Shown here: positions 54,926 to 64,000 of the stretch, one piece after another | Layout: each line of letters begins with the position of its first letter | Position numbering within the stretch: the first letter of the stretch is position 1 | Source: Coccinella septempunctata | Lineage: Eukaryota; Arthropoda; Insecta; Coleoptera; Coccinellidae | Reading direction: 5' to 3' | DNA length: 64,000 bases | Assembly (NCBI RefSeq): GCF_907165205.1 | Contig: NC_058194.1 | Span: forward strand, 1,364,824-1,428,823 | Notes under the pieces: generated by a model | Database searches by the model: none | What the model saw: the letters and a program-made list of their open reading frames with translations, nothing else | What the model was told of the DNA's origin: nothing | Made by a program: the position numbers and the translations under genes

Positions 54926-57900
54926 TTAACCCGAACATTTTTTGACTGTTTGACAACCTTTTCGAGTTCTGAATATTCGACTCAAAATGTTATCTGCTCT
55001 TTCTGATACCTGAGTTTCATGCTCTTTATCTTTGATATTGGATATTTCTGTTTCTTCCTCATACGAGTCTAATTCTAATGGAAAAATTCTTTGAACTGAC
55101 CGAAGAATTTCTCCTGCACTTGTACGTAAACGTACCAATCTTACCGAACCATCCTTACCAGGAAATAATTCCGTAACACAAGCTAATGGCCAATCTCCTC
55201 TTTTGGAATTATCATTTCCAACCAATACAACCTCCCCAACTTTCAACTGTCTCACGGATTGTGTTTTGAAACGATGTTTCAATTGACCAAGATACTCAAT
55301 TCGAAACCTTTTCCTCAGTTGTTCACCTAACTTTTGCCTGTATTTTGCACGTCTGGTCAATTTACTACACTCGACAACATCGCAATCGTTAACACCAATT
55401 TCCTTTATATCTTGAATGAACATAGCTGGAGTCAAAGGACATAAATCGTCAACAGAATCAGACAAAAAAGTTATAGGTCTACTATTAATTACTGCTTCAC
55501 AATCACACAATACTGTAAACATTTCTTCGAAGTTCAAAGAAGCCTTTCCTAGAGTTCTACGTAATAAATTTTTCAATATACGAATCAACCTTTCCCAAAA
55601 TCCACCCCACCAAGGAGCAGCTGGAGGATTAAACTTCCATATGATCCTCTCCAAAGAACAAAATTTTGTCACAATGGACCAATCCAAACTCTTGAACATA
55701 TTATAAGCTCCTACAAAATTAGTCCCATTGTCAGAATAAATAATTTTTGGACGACCCCTTCTAGCAATAAAACGACGAAGAGATTGTATGAATATTTCGG
55801 TCGAAAGAGATGTTAACAATTCCAGGTGAATTGCTCGATATACGGCACAGGTGAAAACAGCAATCCAAGCTTTCCGGCCGTCTCTCAAATGGACAGGTCC
55901 AGTTAGATCAATTCCGATCACCTCAAAAACCGAAACATCCCTAACACGATCTTCAGGTAGTGCACTAGGTAGTGTTTCCAATCTTTTACTCATAAACCTT
56001 TTACATATCACACATTTGGAAATAACCGATCTCACCGTTTTACGTCCACCAATAATCCAATATTTTTCTCTCAGCCGACACAACAATCCTTGAACACCTA
56101 CGTGGCAAGCTCTTTCATGTTCTTCGCGTATCAATCTCACTACTAAGGGATGCTTGGGAAGAACAATTGGATACCGAAAGTCAAAACTATCTTCAAGATT
56201 TACCAACTTAGTTCTTATTCTCAAAACACCCGATTCATCCTTAAAAGGAAACAAACTCTTTATAGCATCATTCAAAGTACTAAATGAATCATGCTGAATC
56301 AATCTAAAAATAACCAATTCTGCATCATTTATCTCTTCAACTGATAAAAATCCACAATGTTTATCGTTAGGGTACCTACAATTATGAAGGAATCTTCTAA
56401 TCCACCCCAACATGTAGACTGTTTTGTGGAATACTGAAAAATATTTATAATACCAGTCATCAGTATTGCTATTAACAACGCAAGAAATGGTAAACTTTTT
56501 CTTCTCTCGTGCTACTAACTCCTCGTCATAGCAGAAACTATCTGTTGGCCAATAACTTGCTGAATACCTCAACCATTCAGGTCCCTCCCACCATGCAGAA
56601 TCTAACAATTTTTTAGCTGTGCATCCTCTGGAAGGTAAATCAGCAGGATTCATAGACCCTGGAACAAATCTCCATTGTTCCTTTGAAGAAACTTTCAAAA
56701 TTTCATCGACTCTGTTACGAACAAATATAGCCCACTGTTGGTCTTGTCTAATCCAACCTAATACTGTAGAAGAATCTGTCCAAAAATAATATTCAGCATC
56801 ATGGAAAACATTCGATTCATATAAATTTCTAACTAGACTCGATCCAATCGTCGCCGCAATGAGTTCTAAACGCGGTATAGACATCTTTTTCAAAGGAGCA
56901 ACTTTGGACTTAGCTTGAAGCAACTGAACAACAACGCCCGATTCCGTCTGAATTCGCAAGAAGGAAACAGCAGCATAAGAAGATTGAGATGCATCACAAA
57001 ATATATGAATTTCTAGTTTCAACCATCTGCTATTCTTGTAAGCTGAAAAGTATCGAGGGATTCTTATTGAAGACAAATATGATATTCCTTCGAACCACTT
57101 CAGAAATTCACTCTTGATTGATCCATCCAACTCATCATCCCAACCAATTTTCTCTTTCCATGTGAGCTGTAACAACAATTTGGGGTAAACAGTTACGGGA
57201 CAAGTAAAACCAATAGGGTCAAATACTCTATGTGCTATCGATAAAATAGTTCTTTTAGTTATTTTCTCAAACTTCAGATTGCCCCAGTTACTGGAATTTA
57301 TGGCTAATGTATCTTCCTCTCTATCCCATAGTAAACCAAGTACATTAGTAATACTGTCGATTCTATCAGATGGGTAAAAAGAACTATTATGCTCCCACCC
57401 TCGCAAATCAAATTTAGCTTTACTCATTATATCTTTAGCTCTCGAAATGAAATTCAAAAGTTCCTCCTCACTATCTACACTGGTTACACAGTTATCAACG
57501 TAGAAACTATTCATGAGCTTTTCTATAACATAACATGAAAAGGAACACTTGTCTCTCAAAGAAATCTCCAATTCTTTCTGTAAATGGTATTGAATTACAG
57601 CACCTAAAAGAAATGGGCTACTTATTACTCCAAACACTACTCGACGATGCCTGAACACACATAAGTTACCATCAGGTTCCTTCCACAAAAATCTTAAATA
57701 ATCCCGTTCAGACTCACTCAAACCTATCTGAAGGAATGCCTTTTTAATATCAGCAACAACACCGTATTTTCTAAATCTGAATCGGAATAAAATTGAAGGA
57801 ATCTGCTCAATTAAATTCATGCCCTTTTCCAAACAACTATTCAAAGAAGGACTGTGTTTCTCATGCGCAGATGCATCAAAAACTGGTCGAACTGGAGTAG

Positions 57901-60133
57901 TACTATTCATCTTCAATACTGGCCTGTGAGGTAAATAATGACCACTAATACCAGTCTCCCCGTGGAAAACTTTTTCAATGATACCTTCAGACAACCAATC
58001 TTTGAACACATCTTCATACTTTGAGTAATACCCATCTTTCATCAGCTTACTAATTGTAAAATTGAGTCTACGAACAGCCAATTTGTAATTTGATGGAAGC
58101 GGTGGATGTCCTTCGATCCAAGGAAGATGAACAACATATCTACCATCAGATTCAACTGCTACAGTTTCTTTAAAATGCCTCAATGCTGCTTGCTCCATCT
58201 CTTCTCTAGATTTTGATTCAACTGGATCCCTAATACCTAAAATATCCAAATCCCATAAATCCTTGATTTTCAAATCATCTACAAGCATTGAAGTACTATA
58301 CATAACATTACCAGTTGAAGTTTGATCGAAATTTGAAACATTATTTTTTCCCATCAGAGTCCAACCCAAAAACGTTTCAATTGCTGTAATTCCTGAAGGT
58401 AACTGAATAATTTTACCTGTCAATAATTTACCAGCAACATCTGCCCCTATTAAAATTTCTACTTCGAGTGCCTCATCGTCCCTTATGATCACATCATTAT
58501 TCAATAAATTTTCTACTAGAGAACTTTGACACACGGAACCGATTCTACCACAAATTCTCTCCTGGTCTAAAGTAAGGAAATTGCAAAAATATTTTCTATC
58601 CAAATCGCACAAAAATATTCGATATGAATTGTGACTGCTTTCACCTGTATTCAAACCCCCAAATAAACAGTGAATAATTGTTTCCTCACACTGAACTGGT
58701 AATCCTAATTCTTTCGCTGTACGTTTCAAGACATAAGATCTTTGAGAACCTGTATCAATTAAAACTCTGCCTCGGCGTTCAAACCCCTTACTTCCTCTGA
58801 GAATAACTACGAGTGTTTGTAAAAAAACTCTCGTTGTTCGAGTGAGACTAGTCAATGAATTTTCCTTACAAGCACTAGACTCGTTCGTTGGAAGTTTTGA
58901 ATTAACGTCTGTCATTGGACACATCACCAAGTAATGCCTTTTTCGACATTTTTCACATCTCATGTGAACTTTACATTTCTTGGCAGTATGACCACGTCTG
59001 AGACATATGAAACAGTATCCCTTTTTTAAAATGAGCTGTTTTTTATCAGAAAGAGAAATACCTTGTGAATTCGAACATTCAAAACTCTTATGCTCTGAAC
59101 GTCCGCAAAAAATACAAGAAACAACTTCGTTATTTGTGGTCACGAGTTCAGAAGCTGTATATGGAGTTGCTTTGTTGTTTTCTGTCGTCATCATCTTCTT
59201 CTGTTCCTTCGCCCTGGCAGATCCTACTCCTGACTTCGCCATTGAAACTTTCTCTTCATTCTCAACTTCATTCCTTATAAAATCCATAAGTTTCTTCACT
59301 TTGTCTTGAGATTTCGCTGCCGCTGTATCTGCCGAATACGAACGCTGCCATATCCGCAAGAGCTCCTCAGGAAGACAGGATTCTACCAATGGAAATAACA
59401 TGGCTGAACATTTATCTGATGTGATTCCCAGTGATTCAAGAGCTCTCAACTGACATTCCAACTTGTCATATAACATTGACAGGGACTTTGTGTTTGATGT
59501 TAGTAATCCTATCAAATCTCTTATATATAATTCAATAAGGAGTTCTTCTCTTCCGAACCGGGACTTCAGAGCCTCAATTGCCTTAGGATAATTCTCGAAG
59601 GTGGGTGGAAAACTCTCCACGACAGTTCTTGCTCTTGACTTAGGTATTGTCGATAGAATTAGGTACTGAAATTTCTCCTCATTGTCCATGGTGGGATCTT
59701 CATCTAGTTTCTTAAATAATCCCCAAAAATGCAGCCAATCTCGAATATCACCACCAAACTTTTTCAACTCTATCTGTGGAAGCTTAAATTTTCTTTGGAG
59801 CGTACCAACTTCGCCTTCTGAGGAAGATATTTCGCGAACCTTTTCTGTGGAAGATGAAAATCTTTCTTTTATAACATTGAATTTCAATGAATATTCTTCC
59901 ACACTATCACAGTCTGTTTCAATATCGGTGTCACTCATATTTTCTTCTATCATGAAGTTAAACACCTCCTTGTCTAAGGTCCTGATCTCTTCATATTTAC
60001 TCTCCAGAACTTGAAAAGCCGCTTTAACTTCATCACTATTAAAATTCCCATTGGAAATCCGGCTTTCAATATTATTGTAGATTTTTGTGAAAATTCTTCG
60101 GTGTACTGTTCTTGCTTTCTTTGCCTTATCCAT
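54926..60133 (-). CDS. gag-pol: BEL/Pao Gag-Pol polyprotein, uninterrupted (1,735 aa)
   Basis: One frame from MDKAKKARTVHRR. Order: N-terminal Gag with DUF1759 (IELKKFGGDIRDWLHFW), knuckles CIFCGRSEHKSFEC, CFICLRRGHTAKKC and CEKCRKRHYLVMC, aspartic protease VLIDTGSQRSYV (about residue 458), reverse transcriptase (HRPVLKM, VVADIKKAFLQIGL motif A, FYVDNCVTSVD motif C), Pao connection region, RNase H (IHIFCDASQSSYAAV, YFWTDSSTVLGW), integrase zinc region and core (GIDLTGP, YSDNGTNFVGAY, WGGFWERL giving D-D-E) and DUF5641. Motif C is YVDN, not YVDD. No stop or frameshift is visible. It ends 65 bp before the polypurine tract. Gag and Pol share one frame, as is usual for this group. Confidence 0.93.
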   Translation of the reverse strand: MDKAKKARTVHRRIFTKIYNNIESRISNGNFNSDEVKAAFQVLESKYEEIRTLDKEVFNFMIEENMSDTDIETDCDSVEEYSLKFNVIKERFSSSTEKVREISSSEGEVGTLQRKFKLPQIELKKFGGDIRDWLHFWGLFKKLDEDPTMDNEEKFQYLILSTIPKSRARTVVESFPPTFENYPKAIEALKSRFGREELLIELYIRDLIGLLTSNTKSLSMLYDKLECQLRALESLGITSDKCSAMLFPLVESCLPEELLRIWQRSYSADTAAAKSQDKVKKLMDFIRNEVENEEKVSMAKSGVGSARAKEQKKMMTTENNKATPYTASELVTTNNEVVSCIFCGRSEHKSFECSNSQGISLSDKKQLILKKGYCFICLRRGHTAKKCKVHMRCEKCRKRHYLVMCPMTDVNSKLPTNESSACKENSLTSLTRTTRVFLQTLVVILRGSKGFERRGRVLIDTGSQRSYVLKRTAKELGLPVQCEETIIHCLFGGLNTGESSHNSYRIFLCDLDRKYFCNFLTLDQERICGRIGSVCQSSLVENLLNNDVIIRDDEALEVEILIGADVAGKLLTGKIIQLPSGITAIETFLGWTLMGKNNVSNFDQTSTGNVMYSTSMLVDDLKIKDLWDLDILGIRDPVESKSREEMEQAALRHFKETVAVESDGRYVVHLPWIEGHPPLPSNYKLAVRRLNFTISKLMKDGYYSKYEDVFKDWLSEGIIEKVFHGETGISGHYLPHRPVLKMNSTTPVRPVFDASAHEKHSPSLNSCLEKGMNLIEQIPSILFRFRFRKYGVVADIKKAFLQIGLSESERDYLRFLWKEPDGNLCVFRHRRVVFGVISSPFLLGAVIQYHLQKELEISLRDKCSFSCYVIEKLMNSFYVDNCVTSVDSEEELLNFISRAKDIMSKAKFDLRGWEHNSSFYPSDRIDSITNVLGLLWDREEDTLAINSSNWGNLKFEKITKRTILSIAHRVFDPIGFTCPVTVYPKLLLQLTWKEKIGWDDELDGSIKSEFLKWFEGISYLSSIRIPRYFSAYKNSRWLKLEIHIFCDASQSSYAAVSFLRIQTESGVVVQLLQAKSKVAPLKKMSIPRLELIAATIGSSLVRNLYESNVFHDAEYYFWTDSSTVLGWIRQDQQWAIFVRNRVDEILKVSSKEQWRFVPGSMNPADLPSRGCTAKKLLDSAWWEGPEWLRYSASYWPTDSFCYDEELVAREKKKFTISCVVNSNTDDWYYKYFSVFHKTVYMLGWIRRFLHNCRYPNDKHCGFLSVEEINDAELVIFRLIQHDSFSTLNDAIKSLFPFKDESGVLRIRTKLVNLEDSFDFRYPIVLPKHPLVVRLIREEHERACHVGVQGLLCRLREKYWIIGGRKTVRSVISKCVICKRFMSKRLETLPSALPEDRVRDVSVFEVIGIDLTGPVHLRDGRKAWIAVFTCAVYRAIHLELLTSLSTEIFIQSLRRFIARRGRPKIIYSDNGTNFVGAYNMFKSLDWSIVTKFCSLERIIWKFNPPAAPWWGGFWERLIRILKNLLRRTLGKASLNFEEMFTVLCDCEAVINSRPITFLSDSVDDLCPLTPAMFIQDIKEIGVNDCDVVECSKLTRRAKYRQKLGEQLRKRFRIEYLGQLKHRFKTQSVRQLKVGEVVLVGNDNSKRGDWPLACVTELFPGKDGSVRLVRLRTSAGEILRSVQRIFPLELDSYEEETEISNIKDKEHETQVSERADNILSRIFRTRKGCQTVKKCSG

Positions 60134-60163
60134 AATTCTTACTTGAATGTGTGTCTTGAATGT

Positions 60164-60181
60164 GTCCTGTCACGGTCGCCA
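60164..60181 (-). other. BEL primer binding site (tRNA-Arg type)
   Basis: Four bases after the 5' LTR, in the sense direction, the sequence TGGCGACCGTGACAGGAC occurs. This is the form typical of BEL/Pao elements and is thought to pair with the 3' end of a tRNA-Arg. The tRNA assignment is from family knowledge. Confidence 0.75.
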
Positions 60182-60185
60182 AAAA

Positions 60186-60360
60186 TGTACAATTTCAAGT
60201 AATAAAGACTATTTCTTTTATAAGCAGAACGTTTATTCTTCGAAGCTCTACAATTTTACTGCTCTAGACAAAATCTTGTGAACTCTCCTCTTTTTTTTTT
60301 TTATTGTATCTATAGCAACTGAACCCTTGATACTACGATCTTGCATTAGAAAACGGAACA
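60186..60360 (-). repeat. BEL 5' LTR
   Basis: Same length and, by eye, same sequence as the 3' LTR. Followed on the right by the target duplication ATAGA and then PLE-C copy 2 sequence. Confidence 0.92.
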
Positions 60361-60530
60361 ATAGATATAATTTATGTATGCAATTCATTGCCGTTAGATG
60401 TTCTGCCCGTTTTATCGTTGCCCTGGATCAATGTAAACTTTTAAGATCTTTGTATCATCTTTGTAATTCGGTATGTTCAACTTGTTTTTTTCACTCCATG
60501 ACTGTTGATGATTGTCCCCTTTTTTTTAGA

Positions 60531-60568
60531 GTCCTGAAGAAGACCCCAATCCGGGTCGAAACGTAGAC
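60531..60568 (+). ncRNA. Hammerhead-ribozyme-like motif, PLE-C copy 2/3 junction
   Basis: GTC 60531-60533, CTGAAGA 60534-60540, stem GACCC/GGGTC, GAAAC 60558-60562, GTA, GAC 60566-60568. It lies 110 nt upstream of the copy 3 ATG (60678). Confidence 0.72.
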
Positions 60569-60677
60569 CTATGAATTAAAGAAGAAATTTCAATAGTTAT
60601 TTTGATCTTTTTCCTACACCCCTTAACTAAGTGATATTTGTATGAATATTGGGAAATTATCAAACTTATATATCAGC

Positions 60678-63147
60678 ATGGGGTTCTATGCAGAGGTACA
60701 ACGGTTATATGGAAGAGAGATGACTCAAAAATTAAAGACCTGGTCATCCTATAGCATCGGCACGAAATAGAAGAATTTTCCTCCTTGAATGCAAGAGACG
60801 AGGAGTTTTTCCCAAACACATGTCTGACAACTTTGGCTGTCTGTATGGCTCGGCGACAGACTCTGTGTCATCCAGGCAAGTGCAGACAATGAAGGAGAAG
60901 ACACTTCGGTTAGTCCTTCAGTTCGAAATAATGGTTACTGTCACCAAGATAACAAGAATGGAGGCTGACTCGTCCAGACTGTGGCAGAGTTTGAGTGTTT
61001 CCTTTCCACAAGAAATGTTGGGTCGTTTTTTGTCCTATCAGAACAGAACGTATGACAGACGGTTTGCCCTGATCAAGGAGAGAAACCTGAGAAAGGTGAG
61101 AGCTTTGTCAGAGGATGTTTCAAGTAGAGTTAGACCTCAAGAAAGGTGGGTTAAGAATATTAGTACGACAGATGTTCCATCTAGAGTCCTCGATTTTCTG
61201 GCCCTTGGTCCAAAATTCAGTATAGATATCCCTATGAAGCACATTTCGTTACAGAGACTCCTGTCAGATGTCGAATACACTATCAATATAAACGACTCAC
61301 TTACCGAGGAGGGAAAGGATGTGAAGCGTTCCTTGGCTGCTAACATTGTAACCAATTATATGAAACCCAATAAACAAGTGAAGAACATATTTCAAAGAGA
61401 GTTCTTTCATTGCAAGAGGTACCTAAGAGAACATTCTGAATTGCTAGTTTTGAAATCAGACAAGGGTAATGTCACAGTCGTGATGGACAGATCTCAATAT
61501 ATGGAACTATCCAATAACATACTTCTCGACCACAAGTATTATGAGATATTACCCAGAGACCCTACCACAACGATACAAAAAAAGTGCAACTCATTCATCA
61601 AGAAGATGGTAACAGATGGCCACATCACACAGAACCAGGGAAAACTCATGTACAACTATAGCTCGGTTCCTGCTAGGTTTTATGGTTTACCTAAAGTGCA
61701 TAAACCTACGTTATCACTGAGACCCATCATTTCTTCGATCAATACACCCACCTCTAGACTGTCGGTTTTCATATCTGAAATTCTGTCTAGCTATCTCTCT
61801 GCCAACAGGAGCAGCTATTTTGTCGAGGATTCCTTCTCCTTTTCAGAATTCATCGACGGATTCCAGTTACCAGAGGGTTATGTACTCATAAGCCTGGATG
61901 TTGTGTCTCTATTTAGTAATATAAGTGTTGAACTGGCTGTCTTAGCAGTGGAGACAAGATGGGAAGCAATTGGTGAGCATACTTCCTTACCAAAAAATGA
62001 ATTCATCTCAATTGTAAGATTCCTGTTCGCGTCAAATTATTTCACCTTCAATGGGAGAATTTACAAACAAGTTCTTGGATCCCCAATGGGCTCCAATTTT
62101 AGCCCGTCTATTGCTGAAGTAGTAATGGACTTCATTGTGGATTGTATCCTCGGTGATATACCTTTCATTATTCCATTCTTAAAGAAATATGTAGACGACC
62201 TGATAGCTGCAGTCCCTGAAGATAAGGTAGCCTTCATTCGTGACAGATTTAATAGACAACATGAGTGTATAAAGTTTACTGTTGAGGAGGAGACTGACAT
62301 GAGCGTTTCTTTCCTAGACACTAAGGTAATGAGAACACCTCAAAACAGATTAATGCTAGATTGGTATAGGAAACCTAGCAGTTCGGGAAGATATTTGCAT
62401 TTCTGCTCGAATCATCCCCATAGGCAGAAAGTCAACATGGTTCTAGGTTTAAAAAACCGAATACAGAAGATTGCCCACCCCACCTTGAGACATAACAACC
62501 TAAAAATATTGTTCGGTTTGATGCGTGAGAATGGTTACCCTGAGGGATTACTGAAGAGATTAATCTACAACGCCACTCCTTCTGGACAGCCACAGAACGG
62601 AGACAGTGGCGCATCCACCAGTAATACACAAATGAGGACAATTTACTCATCCATCCCCTACGTTAGAGGTATGACTCATGCCTTAGTTAACCTCTTAAAA
62701 ACCCCCAACCTTCATGTTGTCTCAAGATCGGAGTTCAGAATTGATAGATTATACAGTCGTACCAAAGATAGAATAGACGTGGGAAAGATGAGTGGGGTAG
62801 TTTATCGTATTCCTTGTTCAATGTGTGACAAAGTGTATGTGGGTCAAACGTCACAGCAACTGAAACAGAGGATTTCTCAGCATAAGAGCGATACAAAAAA
62901 CCCGAACAAGATTTGTGCTCTTGCTGACCATGTCAGATTAGAGGATCACGTGATGGGTTACGATTCGGCTGATGTTTTGGAGTGGGAGTTGAACACTAGG
63001 AAGAGATGTTTCTTAGAGTCATATCACATTAAGCGCCAGACTAATTCTATGAACTTCAAGAAGGACATAGAGGGCGTTAGCAGTATCTATGCCTATTTGA
63101 TACACTTCGACTTGTTCAGTGAGAGTGGACTAAGTATTGTGAGGTGA
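60678..63147 (+). pseudogene. PLE-C polyprotein, copy 3, 11-bp deletion near the start
   Basis: From the family start ATG at 60678 the frame is lost after about 25 codons by an 11-bp deletion (comparison with copies 2 and 4). From 60820 the frame is open for 775 codons to 63147 and carries all reverse transcriptase and GIY-YIG motifs: KYVDDLIAAV, CSMCDKVYVGQTSQQ, FLESYHIK. Internal initiation at 60820 (MSDNFGCLYG) could still give a protein lacking about 53 N-terminal residues. Whether that would be active is unknown. Confidence 0.88.
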
Positions 63148-63530
63148 GATCAGGAGACGACTCGAGATGAGGGATTGTTTTCGGTCGGTTCAGTGAGAGT
63201 GAAGTTGACCCAGATAAATGTTCATTTCTGACATTTCAGTGAGAGTGAAGTTAAGGAGAAGAACAAGAGGTGAATTGACATAAGCCAATAAATTTATTGT
63301 GTTCTGTGTTCTAACCGCTATTCTCTACACTCCTTGTTCGGAGGGCTGTCTGTTTTTACAATAGATATAATTTATGTATGCAATTCATTGCCGTTAGATG
63401 TTCTGCCCGTTTTATCGTTGCCCTGGATCAATGTAAACTTTTAAGATCTTTGTATCATCTTTGTAATTCGGTATGTTCAACTTGTTTTTTTCACTCCATG
63501 ACTGTTGATGATTGTCCCCTTTTTTTTAGA

Positions 63531-63568
63531 GTCCTGAAGAAGACCCCAATCCGGGTCGAAACGTAGAC
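63531..63568 (+). ncRNA. Hammerhead-ribozyme-like motif, PLE-C copy 3/4 junction
   Basis: Identical to 60531-60568 exactly 3,000 bp later, and again 110 nt before the next ORF start (63678). Confidence 0.72.
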
Positions 63569-63617
63569 CTATGAATTAAAGAAGAAATTTCAATAGTTAT
63601 TTTGATCTTTTTCCTAC

Positions 63618-64000
63618 ACCCCTTAACTAAGTGATATTTGTATGAATATTGGGAAATTATCAAACTTATATATCAGCATGGGGTTCTATGCAGAGGTACA
63701 ACGGTTATATGGAAGAGAGATGACTCAAAAATTAAAGACCTGGTCATCCTATAACATCAAGTTAGCATCGGCACGAAATAGAAGAATTTTCCTCCTTGAA
63801 TGCAAGAGACGAGGAGTTTTTCCCAAACACATGTCTGACAACTTTGGCTGTCTGTATGGCTCGGCGACAGACTCTGTGTCATCCAGGCAAGTGCAGACAA
63901 TGAAGGAGAAGACACTTCGGTTAGTCCTTCAGTTCGAAATAATGGTTACTGTCACCAAGATAACAAGAATGGAGGCTGACTCGTCCAGACTGTGGCAGAG
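63618..64000 (+). mobile_element. PLE-C copy 4, start of a further tandem unit (cut by window end)
   Basis: Same sequence as the starts of copies 2 and 3, without the 11-bp deletion of copy 3. The array continues beyond the window. Confidence 0.9.
63678..64000 (+). CDS. PLE-C polyprotein, copy 4, N-terminal 107 codons (partial)
   Basis: Open from MGFYAEVQRLYG through LECKRRGVFPKHM to the end of the window. It matches copy 2 and retains the bases deleted in copy 3, so this unit may be intact. No catalytic domain is reached within the window. Confidence 0.8.
   Translation, partial: MGFYAEVQRLYGREMTQKLKTWSSYNIKLASARNRRIFLLECKRRGVFPKHMSDNFGCLYGSATDSVSSRQVQTMKEKTLRLVLQFEIMVTVTKITRMEADSSRLWQ

Larger units (their letters stand above)
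54672..60360 (-). mobile_element. Apparently intact BEL/Pao retrotransposon with 175-bp LTRs and 5-bp TSD
   Basis: Both LTRs (54672-54846 and 60186-60360) are 175 bp, and no difference was found between them by eye, including a 12-T run. ATAGA flanks the element at 54667-54671 and 60361-60365, and the empty site is visible once in PLE-C copy 3 (63361). PBS, polypurine tract and a single full-length ORF are present. Identical LTRs mean very recent insertion. It is inserted in the 3' UTR of PLE-C copy 2, so it is younger than that copy. Confidence 0.95.
49904..60617 (+). mobile_element. PLE-C copy 2, full unit carrying hAT and BEL insertions
   Basis: The ATG-to-ATG distance to copy 3 is 10,713 bp. 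Subtracting the hAT insertion with its TSD (2,008) and the BEL insertion with its TSD (5,694) leaves 3,011 bp; the copy 3 to copy 4 distance is 3,000 bp, the 11-bp difference being the deletion in copy 3. Copy 2 therefore has no other length change. It starts in the pseudo-LTR at 'ctacacccc', after the ribozyme position. Protein-coding parts are practically identical to copy 3. Confidence 0.9.
60618..63617 (+). mobile_element. PLE-C copy 3, full unit of the tandem array
   Basis: 3,000-bp unit. It differs from copy 2 by an 11-bp deletion near 60753 in the N-terminal coding part and a few substitutions (for example VSSRVRP versus VLSRVRP). The 3' UTR contains the two-copy 'ttcagtgagagtgaagtt' repeat, as in copy 2. 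No insertions. Unit edges are set at the pseudo-LTR start and are approximate. Confidence 0.9.

Overview
This window is eukaryotic, almost certainly arthropod and probably insect. It holds only transposable elements: no host gene, rRNA or tRNA could be recognised on either strand. The reasoning for insect is the mix: R2-superclade LINEs with a restriction-like endonuclease (Dong/R4-like), a Jockey LINE with a three-knuckle ORF1, CR1/L2-like LINEs, BEL/Pao and Gypsy LTR elements, GIY-YIG Penelope-like elements (PLEs), and cut-and-paste DNA transposons. The species cannot be told from the sequence.

Layout. 1-8,100: a Dong/R4-like LINE (minus strand) split by a full-length CR1-like LINE (plus strand, 1,277-5,705). 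8,238-9,122: a Jockey fragment with an internal deletion. 9,123-20,449: a complete Gypsy element on the minus strand with LTRs near 2 kb. Its 3' LTR was later hit by two DNA transposons and a (CT)n expansion. A solo LTR of the same family lies inverted at 23,790-25,745. Between them are a 0.5-kb long inverted repeat, a 5'-truncated Dong/R4-like copy and a LINE fragment. 26,221-33,930: a CR1-like LINE fragment split by an LTR-like unit (TSD ACATA), itself split by a full-length Jockey LINE (TSD ATAGGACGTGA). 33,939-36,993: a truncated BEL/Pao element.

36,994-64,000 is dominated by three PLE families, called A, B and C here. A is a truncated copy followed directly by a full copy. B is a full, intact 837-codon copy (minus strand) with an inverted truncated copy beside it, making a palindrome. 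C is an inverted 3' fragment followed by a head-to-tail array with a 3,011/3,000-bp period running off the window. Two truncated RLE LINEs in A/T-rich tracts separate B and C. The first full C copy carries a 2.0-kb hAT derivative (8-bp TSD) with another inverted-repeat element inside it, and an apparently intact BEL element with equal-length, seemingly identical LTRs, a 5-bp TSD and one uninterrupted 1,735-codon ORF.

Main points of interest. (1) All three PLE families carry a compact hammerhead-ribozyme-like motif about 110 nt upstream of the ORF start. Its helices differ in sequence between families but stay complementary, which is covariation. (2) The Gypsy element and its LTRs are loaded with the word ACCG on the sense strand only, in coding and non-coding parts alike, while the transposons inserted into it are not. 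(3) That Gypsy element also shows a GTTAAAC frameshift heptamer at the gag-pol overlap, a second PBS-like sequence inside its LTR, and a knuckle-like open frame with a proline-rich basic tail after pol. (4) Target-site duplications and unit-length arithmetic allow the order of nested insertions to be read.
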